42,405 bases of DNA from Bacillota bacterium (GCA_021795575.1 JAJYPH010000008.1:1-42405), one strand, 5' to 3'. Positions 14,978 through 24,119 are shown, numbered from the stretch's first letter. The notes: generated from the letters alone by a model not told the origin. Translations and numbers: made by a program.

Positions 14978-15568
14978 GTGCTGCAAACACGCCGTGTGGA
15001 ACGCCACCAGCTTTTAAAGCAGCTCCTGCGGGACGATCCGTTGCGCACCGATGAGGAGTTGGCGCGCGCCCTGACGGTGAGCGTCCCGACCATTCGGCTG
15101 GACCGACTGTACCTGGGGATCCCGGAGGTGCGCCTCCGCGCGCAGGGTTTGGCGCGCCAGGCCGTGGTGGGCCTCCGTGCGCTGGAGGGACAGGAGATGG
15201 TGGGGGATTTGGTGGACCTCGCCATCGGGCGGCACGCGGTCTCCGTGCTGGATACGACCGCGGACATGACCTTTCGCCGCAGCGGGGTGGTGCGCAGCCA
15301 GCATCTGTTTGCCCAGGCCGACTCCCTGGCCCTCTCGGTGGTGGATGGCGACTGGGCCCTGACCGGGTTGGCCAATTCCAAGTTTAAGCGCCCGGTGTTT
15401 GCCGGGGAGCGTCTGGTGGCCCGGGCCGAGGTGATTCGGCGCCGGCAAAGCCGCTACGTGGTCCTGGTAGTGACGCAGGTCCAGTCGGCCGTCGTGTTTC
15501 GCGGCAAGTTTCTGGTCGTCGATCTGGGCGGCCGGCAAGGGGGCATAGACCATGCGGATCGCAATTGA
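14978..15568 (+). CDS. fapR: Transcription factor FapR, malonyl-CoA-responsive repressor
   Basis: A 196-residue protein with an N-terminal DeoR-like helix-turn-helix (RRVERHQLLKQLLRDDPLRTDEELA, with SVPTIRLDR as recognition helix) and a C-terminal hot-dog fold effector domain resembling acyl-CoA thioesterases (GVVRSQHLFAQADSLALSV, GLANSKFKRPVFAGERLVARAEV). In Bacillus it represses fatty acid and phospholipid genes until malonyl-CoA binds. The start is GTG 14978, with AAGGAGG 5 bases upstream. It overlaps plsX by 17 bases, so it heads the lipid operon it should control. Confidence 0.93.
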   Translation: MLQTRRVERHQLLKQLLRDDPLRTDEELARALTVSVPTIRLDRLYLGIPEVRLRAQGLARQAVVGLRALEGQEMVGDLVDLAIGRHAVSVLDTTADMTFRRSGVVRSQHLFAQADSLALSVVDGDWALTGLANSKFKRPVFAGERLVARAEVIRRRQSRYVVLVVTQVQSAVVFRGKFLVVDLGGRQGGIDHADRN

Positions 15569-16586
15569 CGCCGAAGGGGGCGACTTGGCCCCGCAGGCGG
15601 CGGTGGAGGGGGGTTGCGAAGCCGCCCGCGGGGACCCGAGCCTGGAAGTGGTGCTGGTGGGTCGGGGAGAGGGCTGGGAGCCATGGCTGGCGGCGGCGCC
15701 GCCTGGGCGCGTGCGCGTGCATCACACGGACGACGTCATCGGTGCGGGGGAACCTCCGGTCCAAGCTGTGCGCCAGAAGCCTCATGCGAGCCTGGTGGAG
15801 GCGATTCGCCTGGTGAAGGCGGGGGAGGTCGACGGCGCCGTGTCGGCCGGCAACACGGGCGCCATGATGGCCGCGGGCCTGATGGTGCTGGGGCGCCTGC
15901 CCGGCGTGGAACGGCCGGCGCTGTGTGCGGTGCTCCCGACGCGGGACGGGGGTGGGGTGCTGCTGCTGGACGTGGGGGCCAATGTGGACGCCAAACCCCT
16001 GCACCTGGTTCAGTACGCCCACATGGGTGCGCTTTATGCGGAGCGGGTGCTGAAGGTGGCGGAACCCCGTGTCGGGCTGATCAACATCGGGACGGAGCCC
16101 GCCAAGGGACCGCTGGCGCTGCAGGAGGCGTACGGCCGCCTGGACGTCGCCGGTCCGGGGTTTGTGGGCCGCTTCGTGGGCAACATCGAGGCCCGGGACG
16201 TTTTGGCCGGCACCGCCGATGTGCTGGTCGCGGACGGTTTTGTGGGCAATGTCGTCCTGAAGGTGGCGGAGGGCACGGTGGCGGAAGTGCTGTATGGCGT
16301 CCGGGGTGCGCTCCGGGACGGGGTCCGCGCCCAGGTGGGCGGGCTGTTGGCCCGGCCCGCCCTCCTGCGGCTGCGTACTCGCTTCGATTACCAGGAAGTG
16401 GGCGGCGTGCCCCTCCTGGGGCTCTCCGGCGTCGTCATCAAGGCCCATGGCGCCAGCCGGGCGCGCGCATTTGCCAACGCCGTGCATCGCGGCGCCGAAC
16501 AGGTGGCCGGCGACGTGAACGGCCTGATTGGCTCGGCGCTGAGAGACCTGAAGTGGGGACCCCGGGTGGAAGGAGCGCCCTCGTGA
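15552..16586 (+). CDS. plsX: Phosphate acyltransferase PlsX
   Basis: A 344-residue protein that makes acyl-phosphate from acyl-ACP, the first step to phosphatidic acid in most bacteria. It begins MRIAIDAEGGDLAP (usually MDAMGGDxAP) and has the family blocks VDGAVSAGNTGAMMA, LLLDVGANVD, GLINIGTEPAKG, FVGNIEARD, DGFVGNVVLK and the C-terminal HGASRARAF. It overlaps fapR by 17 bases at its start and fabH by 4 at its end. Confidence 0.95.
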   Translation: MRIAIDAEGGDLAPQAAVEGGCEAARGDPSLEVVLVGRGEGWEPWLAAAPPGRVRVHHTDDVIGAGEPPVQAVRQKPHASLVEAIRLVKAGEVDGAVSAGNTGAMMAAGLMVLGRLPGVERPALCAVLPTRDGGGVLLLDVGANVDAKPLHLVQYAHMGALYAERVLKVAEPRVGLINIGTEPAKGPLALQEAYGRLDVAGPGFVGRFVGNIEARDVLAGTADVLVADGFVGNVVLKVAEGTVAEVLYGVRGALRDGVRAQVGGLLARPALLRLRTRFDYQEVGGVPLLGLSGVVIKAHGASRARAFANAVHRGAEQVAGDVNGLIGSALRDLKWGPRVEGAPS

Positions 16587-17575
16587 GCGGGCGGTCGGCC
16601 GTGGTGGCGGGGCTGGGCGTCTATGCCCCCGAGCGCGTCCTGTCCAACGGGGATCTCGAGCAGATGCTGGACACCAGTGACGACTGGATCGTGAGTCGCA
16701 CAGGCATCCGCGAGCGACGGATTGCCGGTCCGGGGGAGACGGCCTCCTCCCTGGGGGCCCACGCCGCGCGCCGCGCCCTGGACGATGCGGCGCTGGAGCC
16801 CAGCGCCATCGATATGGTGATCTGCGCCACCAATACGGGGGACACGCCCTTTCCGTGCACGGCCGGGCGGGTGTGGCTCCGGCTGGACGCGCCCCCCCGC
16901 CCCGCCTTCGACGTGCAGGCCGGGTGCACGGGATGGGTTTATGCGCTGGAGCTGGGGCGGGCCCTCATCGTGGCTGGCGCCGTGGAGCGCGTGCTCGTGG
17001 TGGCGACGGACGTCCTCTCCAGCATCGTGGACTGGGAGGACCGCTCGACGGCCGTGCTGTTCGGGGATGGGGCGGGGGCCGTGGTGCTGGAGGCGGGCAC
17101 CGGGGACCGCGGGGTGCTGGGGTCGTACTTGAACTGCGACGGGGTCGGGGGGCCGTTGCTCATGCTGCCCGCCGGAGGCTCCGCGATGCCGGCCAACCAG
17201 GAGACCATCGTTCGCCGGCAGCACTACATGAAAATGGCCGGGAACGACGTGTTTCGATTTGCCGTGCGCGCGCTGCCGGAGGCGATTGCCGGCGCGCTGG
17301 AAGCGGCGCAGCTGTCCCTGGCGGATCTGGATCTGGTGGTGCCCCACCAGGCCAACGCGCGCATCATTGAGGCGGCGGCCCGGCGGCTGGGGTTGGACCT
17401 GGACCGCTTCATGGTCAACATCGAGCGCTATGGCAATACGTCGGTGGCCAGCATTCCGCTGGCGCTGGCGGAGGCGCGGGACGAGGGCCGGCTGAAAGCC
17501 GGCGACGTGGTGGCCGTGGCCGCGTTTGGCGCGGGGCTCACCTGGGGCGCCGCCGTGGTGCGGTGGGGCCGATGA
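16583..17575 (+). CDS. fabH: 3-oxoacyl-[ACP] synthase III FabH
   Basis: A 330-residue condensing enzyme that starts fatty acid chains from acyl-CoA and malonyl-ACP. The catalytic triad is C115 (VQAGCTGW), H255 (VPHQANARI) and N285 (ERYGNTSVAS). The N-terminal SDDWIVSRTGIRERRIA is diagnostic. The GTG start overlaps the plsX stop (GTGA) and the end overlaps fabD (ATGA). Confidence 0.95.
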   Translation: MSGRSAVVAGLGVYAPERVLSNGDLEQMLDTSDDWIVSRTGIRERRIAGPGETASSLGAHAARRALDDAALEPSAIDMVICATNTGDTPFPCTAGRVWLRLDAPPRPAFDVQAGCTGWVYALELGRALIVAGAVERVLVVATDVLSSIVDWEDRSTAVLFGDGAGAVVLEAGTGDRGVLGSYLNCDGVGGPLLMLPAGGSAMPANQETIVRRQHYMKMAGNDVFRFAVRALPEAIAGALEAAQLSLADLDLVVPHQANARIIEAAARRLGLDLDRFMVNIERYGNTSVASIPLALAEARDEGRLKAGDVVAVAAFGAGLTWGAAVVRWGR

Positions 17576-18495
17576 AGTGGGCCGCCCTGTTTCCCGGCCA
17601 GGGGAGCCAGTATGTGGGCATGGGCAAGGCCCTCGCGGACATTCCCGCCGCCCGGCGGGTCTTTGACGAAGCCGAGGACGTCCTAGGCTACCGTCTGCGC
17701 GCCGTCCTGTGGGAGGGGCCGGAGTCGCGGCTGGTGGACACGGAGGTGCAGCAACCCGCCATTCTCACCGTCAGTGTGGCCGCCTGGCGGGCCCTGGACC
17801 CGCCGGATCCGGTGGCGGCCGTGGGGCTGAGTCTGGGCGAGTACAGCGCGCTGGTGGCCAGTGGCCTCCTGCCATTCGGCGACGCCGTCCGGGTGACACG
17901 GCTCAGGGGCCACCTGATGCAAACGGCGGTGCCGGCCGGCGTGGGTGGGATGACGGCGGTGCTGGGGCTGGATGCGGGGACCGTCGAGCACTTGGCCGTG
18001 GCGGCCCAGACGGCAGGGTGGGTGGAACCGGCCAACTACAACGCCCCGGGTCAACTGGTGGTGTCCGGTACCCTGGCCGGCTTGGAAGCCCTGGAGGCCC
18101 AAGCCCGGGCTCGAGGCGCCCGCGTGGTCCGGCTGCCGGTATCCGCCCCCTTTCACAGCCGACTGCTGGCGCCGGCAGAACAACCGCTGGCGGCCGCGCT
18201 GGCCGAAGTGGAGTGGGCGGCTCGGGGGCGCTTCCCGGTGCTGGCGAATGTCGACGCGCAGGCGGTGTGGACCGCCGACGAGGCGGTGCCACGCCTGGTG
18301 GCGCAGGTGTCCCACCCCGTGCGCCTGGAAGCTGGTCTGCATCGTCTCGTGCAGGATGGCGCCCAGGGGTTCTTGGAGTGCGGACCCGGTCATGCGATGA
18401 GTGCGCTCATCAAGCGGGTGCAGCGCCGGGTGGCCGTGCACGCGGTGGAAGACCCGGCGGGGTTTGCCGCCGCGCTTGAACTGGTAACATCCTAA
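17572..18495 (+). CDS. fabD: Malonyl CoA-acyl carrier protein transacylase FabD
   Basis: A 307-residue enzyme that loads malonyl groups onto acyl carrier protein. It starts MKWAALFPGQGSQYVGMG. The nucleophile is S87 in GLSLGEYSALVASG (Leu where E. coli has His, as is common in clostridial enzymes), the binding Arg is in LRGHLMQ, and the catalytic His is H195 in APFHSRLL. ATG 17572 overlaps the fabH stop; an earlier in-frame GTG at 17563 is less likely. A promoter for fabG lies across its 3' end. Confidence 0.95.
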   Translation: MKWAALFPGQGSQYVGMGKALADIPAARRVFDEAEDVLGYRLRAVLWEGPESRLVDTEVQQPAILTVSVAAWRALDPPDPVAAVGLSLGEYSALVASGLLPFGDAVRVTRLRGHLMQTAVPAGVGGMTAVLGLDAGTVEHLAVAAQTAGWVEPANYNAPGQLVVSGTLAGLEALEAQARARGARVVRLPVSAPFHSRLLAPAEQPLAAALAEVEWAARGRFPVLANVDAQAVWTADEAVPRLVAQVSHPVRLEAGLHRLVQDGAQGFLECGPGHAMSALIKRVQRRVAVHAVEDPAGFAAALELVTS

Positions 18496-18505
18496 AGGCT
18501 ACAAT
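18476..18505 (+). promoter_or_regulatory. Probable internal promoter for fabG-acpP-fabF
   Basis: TTGAAC (18476-18481), 18-base spacer, TACAAT (18500-18505), spanning the fabD stop codon. A separate promoter would let the highly expressed acpP gene be made in excess. Confidence 0.5.
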
Positions 18506-18538
18506 CGATTCGCATTTGGGCATGCCAGGGGGGACCAG

Positions 18539-19279
18539 ATGAGCGAGGCGAAACGTGTGGCGCTGGTGACCGGGGCGTCGCGTGGCATTGGGCGGGCCAT
18601 TGCGTTGCGCATGGCGCGTGAGGGGGTCGCGACCGCCGTCAACTACCGCGGGGATGCCCAGGGGGCCGCGGGCGTGGTGGAGGCGGTGCGCCAGAGCGGG
18701 GGCGAGGCGGAGGCATTCCAGGCCGACGTGGCGGATCCTCGAGCCGCCGAGGCGCTGGTCGCCACGGTGCACGAGCGCTTCGGGCGGTTGGACCTGCTGG
18801 TCAACAACGCGGGCATCACTCGGGACGGTTTGGTGCCGCGCCTGTCGCACGCCGACTGGACGGCGGTGCTGGACACCAACCTCGCGAGCGTGTTTTACTG
18901 CTGCAAGGCCGCACTGAGACCCATGGTGCGGCAGCGCTTTGGCCGGATCGTCAACGTGGCGTCGGTGGCCGGTCTCATCGGGAATGCCGGGCAGGCCAAC
19001 TATTCGGCGGCCAAAGCGGGTATGATTGGGTTTACGAAGTCACTGGCTAAGGAGTGGGCGAGCCGCGGCATCACCGCCAACGCAGTGGCCCCCGGATTTA
19101 TCGAAACCGACTTATTGGCGGCCATGACTGAGTCACAGCGTGCGAAAGTGGCCGAAGCGATTCCGTTGCAGCGCGTGGGCGCTCCCGACGATGTGGCCGA
19201 TGCCGTGTGGTTTTTGACCCAGGCCCCGTACGTGACCGGCCATGTGCTGGTCGTGGACGGCGGCTTGGCAATCCAGTAA
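18539..19279 (+). CDS. fabG: 3-oxoacyl-[ACP] reductase FabG
   Basis: A 246-residue short-chain dehydrogenase that uses NADPH to reduce 3-oxoacyl-ACP. The cofactor motif TGASRGIG is at 11-18, NNAG at 89-92, and the catalytic residues are S142, Y155 and K159 (YSAAK). The C-terminus ends [17 protein letters not shown] precedes the ATG. Gap to acpP is 17 bases. Confidence 0.95.
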   Translation: MSEAKRVALVTGASRGIGRAIALRMAREGVATAVNYRGDAQGAAGVVEAVRQSGGEAEAFQADVADPRAAEALVATVHERFGRLDLLVNNAGITRDGLVPRLSHADWTAVLDTNLASVFYCCKAALRPMVRQRFGRIVNVASVAGLIGNAGQANYSAAKAGMIGFTKSLAKEWASRGITANAVAPGFIETDLLAAMTESQRAKVAEAIPLQRVGAPDDVADAVWFLTQAPYVTGHVLVVDGGLAIQ

Positions 19280-19296
19280 CAGGAGGAGTCAGCGAG

Positions 19297-19542
19297 ATGG
19301 CGGACAAGGGCGTAGATGTGTTTCCCAAGGTGAAGGAGATCATTGTGGATCAGCTGGGCGTCGAGGAGGACGAGGTGCGCCCGGAGGCCCACTTCATCGA
19401 AGACCTGGGAGCCGACTCGCTGGACATCGTGGAGCTGGTGATGGCCTTGGAAGAAGAGTTTGGCCTGGAAATCCCGGACGAAGACGCTGAAAAAATTGCG
19501 ACGGTCACCGACGCGGTGGACTACATCCGGGACCACGCCTGA
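19297..19542 (+). CDS. acpP: Acyl carrier protein
   Basis: An 81-residue acidic protein. The phosphopantetheine attachment site is S41 in [19 protein letters not shown] lies about 9 bases before ATG 19297, and the open frame upstream of that point is the fabG end in another frame. It sits in the canonical fabG-acpP-fabF order. Confidence 0.97.
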   Translation: MADKGVDVFPKVKEIIVDQLGVEEDEVRPEAHFIEDLGADSLDIVELVMALEEEFGLEIPDEDAEKIATVTDAVDYIRDHA

Positions 19543-19545
19543 CCC

Positions 19546-20823
19546 ATGAAGGTGGATCCCAAGGGAGTGGTGGCAAGGCCGCCCACACGCCGCGTGGTCA
19601 TTACGGGGTTGGGGGTCATTTCGCCAGTCGGCACGGGCCATCGCAGCTTTTGGGACGGTCTGCTGGCCGCGCGCAGCGGTGTCCGGCCCATTAGTCGCTT
19701 CGACGCGAGCAACTATCCCACGCGGTTTGCGGCCGACGTGCCGGATTTTGACCCGGCGGCGTATCTGGACCGGAAGGACGTTCGTCATATGGACCGGTAC
19801 ACCCAGCTGGGTGTCGCCGCCGCCCAGCTGGCGTGGGATGATGCTGAGCTCCGCAGTCCTGATCCGTGGCGCAGCGGGGTGAGCATGGGCACCGGCATCG
19901 GAGGCATGGAGACGCTGGTGGACCAGCTGCATGTTTTGGAGTCGCGTGGCCCCGGGCGTGTGAGTCCGTTTTTCATTCCCATGATGATCGGCAACATGCT
20001 GGCTGGCCAGACCGCGATTCGCTTTGGCCTGATGGGACCCAATGCCTCCGTCACCACGGCGTGTGCGTCATCGGGGCATGCGGTCGGGGACGCGATGCGG
20101 ACGATTCAACATGGCGATGCGGACCTGATGCTGGCGGGAGGGGCCGAAGCCGTGCTCCTGCCGATTGCGCTGGCCGGCTTTTCCAGCATGCGGGCGCTGT
20201 CGACCAACAATGACGACCTCGCGCATGCCTCCCGCCCCTTCGACGCGCAGCGCGATGGCTTCGTGATGGGGGAAGGCGCCGGGGTGCTGGTGCTGGAGGC
20301 GTTGGATCACGCCCAGGCGCGCGGGGTGCCCATTTACGCGGAGCTGGTGGGCTACGGCCGGTCGGCCGACGCGTATCACATGGTCGAGCCGCATCCCGAC
20401 GGGGATGGCGCGGTGGCCGCCATGCGGGCCGCGCTGCAAGACGCCCACCTGGCGCCCGAGGCCATTGGGTACATCAATGCGCACGGGACGTCGACGCCGC
20501 TGGGGGACGCCGCAGAAACCGCCGCCATCAAGCGGGTGTTTGCCGCCCACGCGTACCAGTTGGCGGTATCGTCCACCAAGTCGGTCACGGGCCATCTGTT
20601 TGGCGCCGCCGGCGCGGTGGAGGCCATTGCGACCGCGCTCGCTCTGCACCACCAGGTGCTGCCGCCCACTGCCAACTGGGAACACGCCGATCCGGCGTGC
20701 GACCTGGACTACGTCCCGAATGTCCCGCGGCCGGCGCACGTCGCCGCGGCGTTGTCCAACGCCTTTGGATTTGGGGGCCACAATGCGTCCCTGGCGTTTG
20801 GCGTCTGGCCTCCGACGCCATGA
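19546..20823 (+). CDS. fabF: 3-oxoacyl-[ACP] synthase II FabF
   Basis: A 425-residue elongating condensing enzyme. The Cys-His-His triad is C173 (TACASSGHAVGD), H313 (NAHGTSTPLGD) and H350 (KSVTGHLFGAAG). The first 14 residues, before RRVVITGLGVISPVG, are an extension relative to most homologues, so a start further in cannot be excluded; ATG 19546 is 3 bases after the acpP stop. The end overlaps rnc by 4 bases (ATGA). Confidence 0.94.
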   Translation: MKVDPKGVVARPPTRRVVITGLGVISPVGTGHRSFWDGLLAARSGVRPISRFDASNYPTRFAADVPDFDPAAYLDRKDVRHMDRYTQLGVAAAQLAWDDAELRSPDPWRSGVSMGTGIGGMETLVDQLHVLESRGPGRVSPFFIPMMIGNMLAGQTAIRFGLMGPNASVTTACASSGHAVGDAMRTIQHGDADLMLAGGAEAVLLPIALAGFSSMRALSTNNDDLAHASRPFDAQRDGFVMGEGAGVLVLEALDHAQARGVPIYAELVGYGRSADAYHMVEPHPDGDGAVAAMRAALQDAHLAPEAIGYINAHGTSTPLGDAAETAAIKRVFAAHAYQLAVSSTKSVTGHLFGAAGAVEAIATALALHHQVLPPTANWEHADPACDLDYVPNVPRPAHVAAALSNAFGFGGHNASLAFGVWPPTP

Positions 20824-21485
20824 ACCTTGGGCGGTGGGTCCCGGATGCCCACCTCTTGGAAGCGGCCCTCACGCACTCGTCGTACGCGCACGAAGTGGGT
20901 GAGGGTGTTTCGTTCAACGAGCGCCTGGAGTTTTTGGGCGACGCGGTCGTCCAACTGGCGGTGACCGATTGGCTGTTTCGCCAGCACCCGGACTGGGACG
21001 AGGGCCAGCTGTCGGAAGCCCGCGCCACGCTGGTGCGCGAGTCGGCGCTGGCCCGGGCGGCGCGGGCGCTGGGGATAGGGGCCCAGATGCGCCTCGGTCG
21101 GGGCGAGCGGGCGACGGGGGGGGCTGAGAAGCCGTCCGTTTTGGCCGACGCGTTCGAAGCGGTGGTGGGCGCGGCGTACTTGTCGACAAACCTCGCCCAA
21201 GCCAGTCAGCGGGTCCTGGAGGTGCTCGCTCCGGTGCTGGACGAGGCGGGCACGCGGCCGCGCGACTACAAGACCCGCTTGGCCGAGCGCTTGATTCGCA
21301 CCGGGCACGTGCCGCGCTATCACGTGGTGGCGGAGGGGGGCCCCGAACACGCCAAGGTGTTCACCGTCGCCGTGACCTGGGCGGGCCAGGAGCATGGACG
21401 CGGGGACGGACGCAGCAAGAAGGCGGCCGAGCAGGCGGCCGCTGCGGCGGCGTGGGGGGTCCTGGAGCCACAGCGAGCCCGCTAG
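20820..21485 (+). CDS. rnc: Ribonuclease III
   Basis: A 221-residue double-strand-specific RNase for rRNA precursor processing. The signature NERLEFLGDAVV (33-44) and the second acidic site ADAFEAVVGAAYLS are both present, followed by a C-terminal double-stranded RNA-binding domain starting near DYKTRLAERL and ending in the Ala-rich KKAAEQAAAAAAW helix. ATG 20820 overlaps the fabF stop. In Bacillus rnc is followed directly by smc; here two minus-strand genes are inserted. Confidence 0.94.
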   Translation: MNLGRWVPDAHLLEAALTHSSYAHEVGEGVSFNERLEFLGDAVVQLAVTDWLFRQHPDWDEGQLSEARATLVRESALARAARALGIGAQMRLGRGERATGGAEKPSVLADAFEAVVGAAYLSTNLAQASQRVLEVLAPVLDEAGTRPRDYKTRLAERLIRTGHVPRYHVVAEGGPEHAKVFTVAVTWAGQEHGRGDGRSKKAAEQAAAAAAWGVLEPQRAR

Positions 21486-21539
21486 CTGGGGGACCGTACG
21501 TCCACGCCGGCCGCGAGCTCGTGGCTGGGATCCAGGAGC

Positions 21540-21587
21540 ACCGAGAGCGGTTGGCGCCACATAGGGGTGGCGGCGACCGCTCTCGGT
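21540..21587. terminator. Long hairpin between convergent rnc and penicillin-binding protein genes
   Basis: ACCGAGAGCGGT (21540-21551) pairs perfectly over 12 bp with ACCGCTCTCGGT (21576-21587). Inside, CGCCAC (21555-21560) pairs with GTGGCG (21567-21572). It lies in the convergent gap and is symmetric, so it could end transcripts from both sides, but neither flank has a T-run. Confidence 0.5.
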
Positions 21588-21605
21588 CTGGGGCGGCCCG
21601 GTGGG

Positions 21606-24119
21606 CTAGCCGGTGCTGTTGCCTGTTCCATTGCCAGGCGAGGTCCCATTGCCAGGCGAGGTGCCGTTGCCGGTCCCGGTGCCAGGCGAGGTGCCGTTGC
21701 CGGTCCCGGTGCCGTTGCCAGGCGGCGTGCCCGTGCCGTTCCCGTTGCCGTTCCCGTTGCCGTTCCCGCTGGACGGCGTGCACGTGGCCGTGGGAGCCCA
21801 CTGGAAGTGGTCGAGCGGCAACGGCATGCCGGGCCGCCAGTTCGGCTCTTTCGTCAGAAAGACTTTGTCGACGTACGGGCCGCAACCGGGCTGCCACAGC
21901 AGATGCGGGTTGCTCACCAACACCGGCTCCATCACGTGGCTGTGTCCCACGGTGGTCGGCTGGGTGCCGGCGATGAAGTCGGCGCCCTGGATGTCGTGCT
22001 GAGGCGTGTAGGGGCCCGCCAGCAGGCCCGAGGTGATGCTGACATCGGGGACGTACACAATGCCGCTGGGCTTGGTGAAGTTGACCGGCGGGAGGTGCAG
22101 GGCCGCCGACGACTGCTGGATAATTTGCCGCCAGATGGGGCCGGCGGCCGCGGCCCCGTAAGCCGGGCCCTGACCGTTGATGAGATACTGGGGCACGTTC
22201 GGCTCCTCAAGTTGGCGGCCCTCCCACACCACCGACAGCAGCTGGGGCGTAAAGCCGTCAAACCAGGCGTCGGCGTAGCCGTTGTTGGTGCCCGTTTTGC
22301 CAGCCGCCGGCCGACCCGGCGACAGATTGTAGCCGGTCGTGTACTGGCCCATGCCGGTGTCGGTGGACAGCCCGGGCAGCGGGCCGGGGTAAAACACGCG
22401 CTGCATCATCTGGGTCATGATGTAGGCCACCTGCGGAGAGAACTCCCGCTGGCCGCTGGGCTTGTTCTGAAACAGCACGGCTCCGTACTGGTTGGTGACC
22501 TTGGTGATGAAAATCGGCTTCATGCGGACGCCGCCGTTGGCGATGGCGTCGTAGGCATCGGTCATCTGCATGGGCGTGGGGCCGTGCAGGAATCCACCGA
22601 TGGCCATGGCGAGGCCGGACTGGGTGAGGTTCGCGGGATTCAGGGTGAGGCCAAACTTCTGATTGGCAAAGTTAAATCCGTAGTTGAGCCCGATCTTGTT
22701 CAGCAGCCGCACCGCGATGTTGTTGTCCGAGATGCCCAACGCATCGCGCAGCGTGATGTAGCCCACGTTCAGGTGGTTGTCGTTCTGCGGCCACCAGTTG
22801 CCATTGCGGCGAAACTGCGGGATGTCCTGCATCACGGTCATCTGGGTGAGGCCCTGGGCGAGCGCCGGGGTGTACTCCATGATGGGTTTGATGGAGGACC
22901 CGGTGCTGCGGTGGGCCTGGAAGGCGAAGTTTTCCTCAAAGGCGACGGCCTGGGACGGGTTGCGCCCGCCGATGATGGACAGGACATACCCGTTTTGGGG
23001 ATCCATCACCACGGCCGCGGCCTGATGAAACGGGACCTTTTTGGTCGAAGGCCCAAAGTTGTGGTTCATCCAGTACGTGACGGCGTTCTGGGAGATGTTG
23101 TACACCTTCGGATCCAGCGCCGTGTAGATGTGGAGCCCGCCCTGCGTGATTTGCTGAAAGGTCAGGTGGTAGGGCGCACCCTCCAGCAGACTGATGATGG
23201 TCGTGGTGTACCAGGGATACGGGTCGGAGGCCTGCTGCTGGATCGTGCCCTGATGCAAGTTCAGGGGCGCGTCGTACGCCGCCATGGCGGCCTGGTGGGA
23301 CAAGCCCTGGTAGGTTTCCATCGCCTGCAGGACCTGTAGCTGGCGCGCTTTGGCCAGCTTCGGATTCACGTAGGGGTCGTACAGGGACGGGGCCTGGACG
23401 AGTCCCGCAATCACGCTGGCCTGCGCCAGCGTCAGCTGCGACGGCTTCTCGTTGAAGTAGGCGTTGGCCGCCGCGGCAATACCGGTGGCCCCGTCGCCAA
23501 AGTAGACGTTGTTCAAGTACATGGTCAAAATTTGCTGCTTGGAGTACATGCGCGCCAGCTGCAGGCCCAGGAAAACTTCCTGGAGCTTGTACGTGAGGCT
23601 CTGGTTGTCCTTCAGGTACAAGGTTTTCGCCAGCTGTTCCGTGATCGTGCTGGCTCCCTGCAGGCCGCCGCGGTGGAGGACGTCCGCCACGGCCGCGCGG
23701 GCCATCGACTTCAGGTCGAACCCCGGGTTGGTGTAGAAGCTGTGGTCCTCGATGGCCACGATGGCATCCTGCATCGGCGTGGACACCTGACCGATGGAGG
23801 ACACGGTCATCCGGTTGGAGGGGCCGTGCAGCACTTCCACCTGCTGGCCGTAGCGGTCGTAGACGATGGAGTCCTGCGCAGTGGCGTTCACCACCTTGCT
23901 GATGGTCGGCATGGTGCGCCACGCCGCCAGGACGGATTTGCCCACCACGCCGAGGGTGAGGACCACGACGGCGCCGGCGCCCAGCAGCACCATCCGGCCC
24001 CACCGGAGGCGCCGCTGGGGCCCCTTGGGGGTTTTGGACGCGCCGCGCAATCGCTTGCCGCACTGACGGCAGAACGTCGACGCACTCGTATTGTCAAAGC
24101 CACAACGCGCACAACGCAC
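21606..24119 (-). CDS. Class A penicillin-binding protein (PBP1A-type) with N-terminal zinc ribbon
   Basis: An 837-residue bifunctional peptidoglycan synthase. Order of parts: a cytoplasmic zinc ribbon (C3, C6, C17, C20), a basic linker, one membrane helix (about 42-66), a GT51 glycosyltransferase domain with catalytic E124 in AIEDHSFY plus GASTITEQLAKTL, and a transpeptidase domain with the Ser nucleophile S408 in STGSSIKP, SDN at 464-466 and KTGT at 608-611. The last 50 residues are a Gly/Asn/Thr/Ser/Pro repeat tail. The start is GTG 24119 with GAGGTGAT upstream. The zinc ribbon is not part of ordinary PBP1 proteins. Convergent to rnc, downstream of a regulator-like gene on the same strand. 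Confidence 0.92.
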   Translation of the reverse strand: MRCARCGFDNTSASTFCRQCGKRLRGASKTPKGPQRRLRWGRMVLLGAGAVVVLTLGVVGKSVLAAWRTMPTISKVVNATAQDSIVYDRYGQQVEVLHGPSNRMTVSSIGQVSTPMQDAIVAIEDHSFYTNPGFDLKSMARAAVADVLHRGGLQGASTITEQLAKTLYLKDNQSLTYKLQEVFLGLQLARMYSKQQILTMYLNNVYFGDGATGIAAAANAYFNEKPSQLTLAQASVIAGLVQAPSLYDPYVNPKLAKARQLQVLQAMETYQGLSHQAAMAAYDAPLNLHQGTIQQQASDPYPWYTTTIISLLEGAPYHLTFQQITQGGLHIYTALDPKVYNISQNAVTYWMNHNFGPSTKKVPFHQAAAVVMDPQNGYVLSIIGGRNPSQAVAFEENFAFQAHRSTGSSIKPIMEYTPALAQGLTQMTVMQDIPQFRRNGNWWPQNDNHLNVGYITLRDALGISDNNIAVRLLNKIGLNYGFNFANQKFGLTLNPANLTQSGLAMAIGGFLHGPTPMQMTDAYDAIANGGVRMKPIFITKVTNQYGAVLFQNKPSGQREFSPQVAYIMTQMMQRVFYPGPLPGLSTDTGMGQYTTGYNLSPGRPAAGKTGTNNGYADAWFDGFTPQLLSVVWEGRQLEEPNVPQYLINGQGPAYGAAAAGPIWRQIIQQSSAALHLPPVNFTKPSGIVYVPDVSITSGLLAGPYTPQHDIQGADFIAGTQPTTVGHSHVMEPVLVSNPHLLWQPGCGPYVDKVFLTKEPNWRPGMPLPLDHFQWAPTATCTPSSGNGNGNGNGNGTGTPPGNGTGTGNGTSPGTGTGNGTSPGNGTSPGNGTGNSTG
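21613..21775 (-). repeat. Tandem repeats encoding the tail of the penicillin-binding protein
   Basis: A perfect 30-bp unit occurs twice in tandem (21651-21680 and 21681-21710). A 12-bp unit (gttcccgttgcc on the plus strand) is repeated about three times around 21738-21769. Related partial copies fill the rest. The product is a flexible Gly-Asn-Gly-Thr chain, and such repeats are prone to length change by slippage. Confidence 0.85.

Noticed and set aside
21651-21775. CRISPR-like repeat array
   Set aside because: The units are directly adjacent, in frame and without spacers; they encode a Gly/Asn/Thr tail.
21567-23339. Long plus-strand open frame opposite the penicillin-binding protein
   Set aside because: It is an antisense shadow in G/C-rich DNA. 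The minus strand carries all PBP motifs in order, and the plus frame has no family resemblance.
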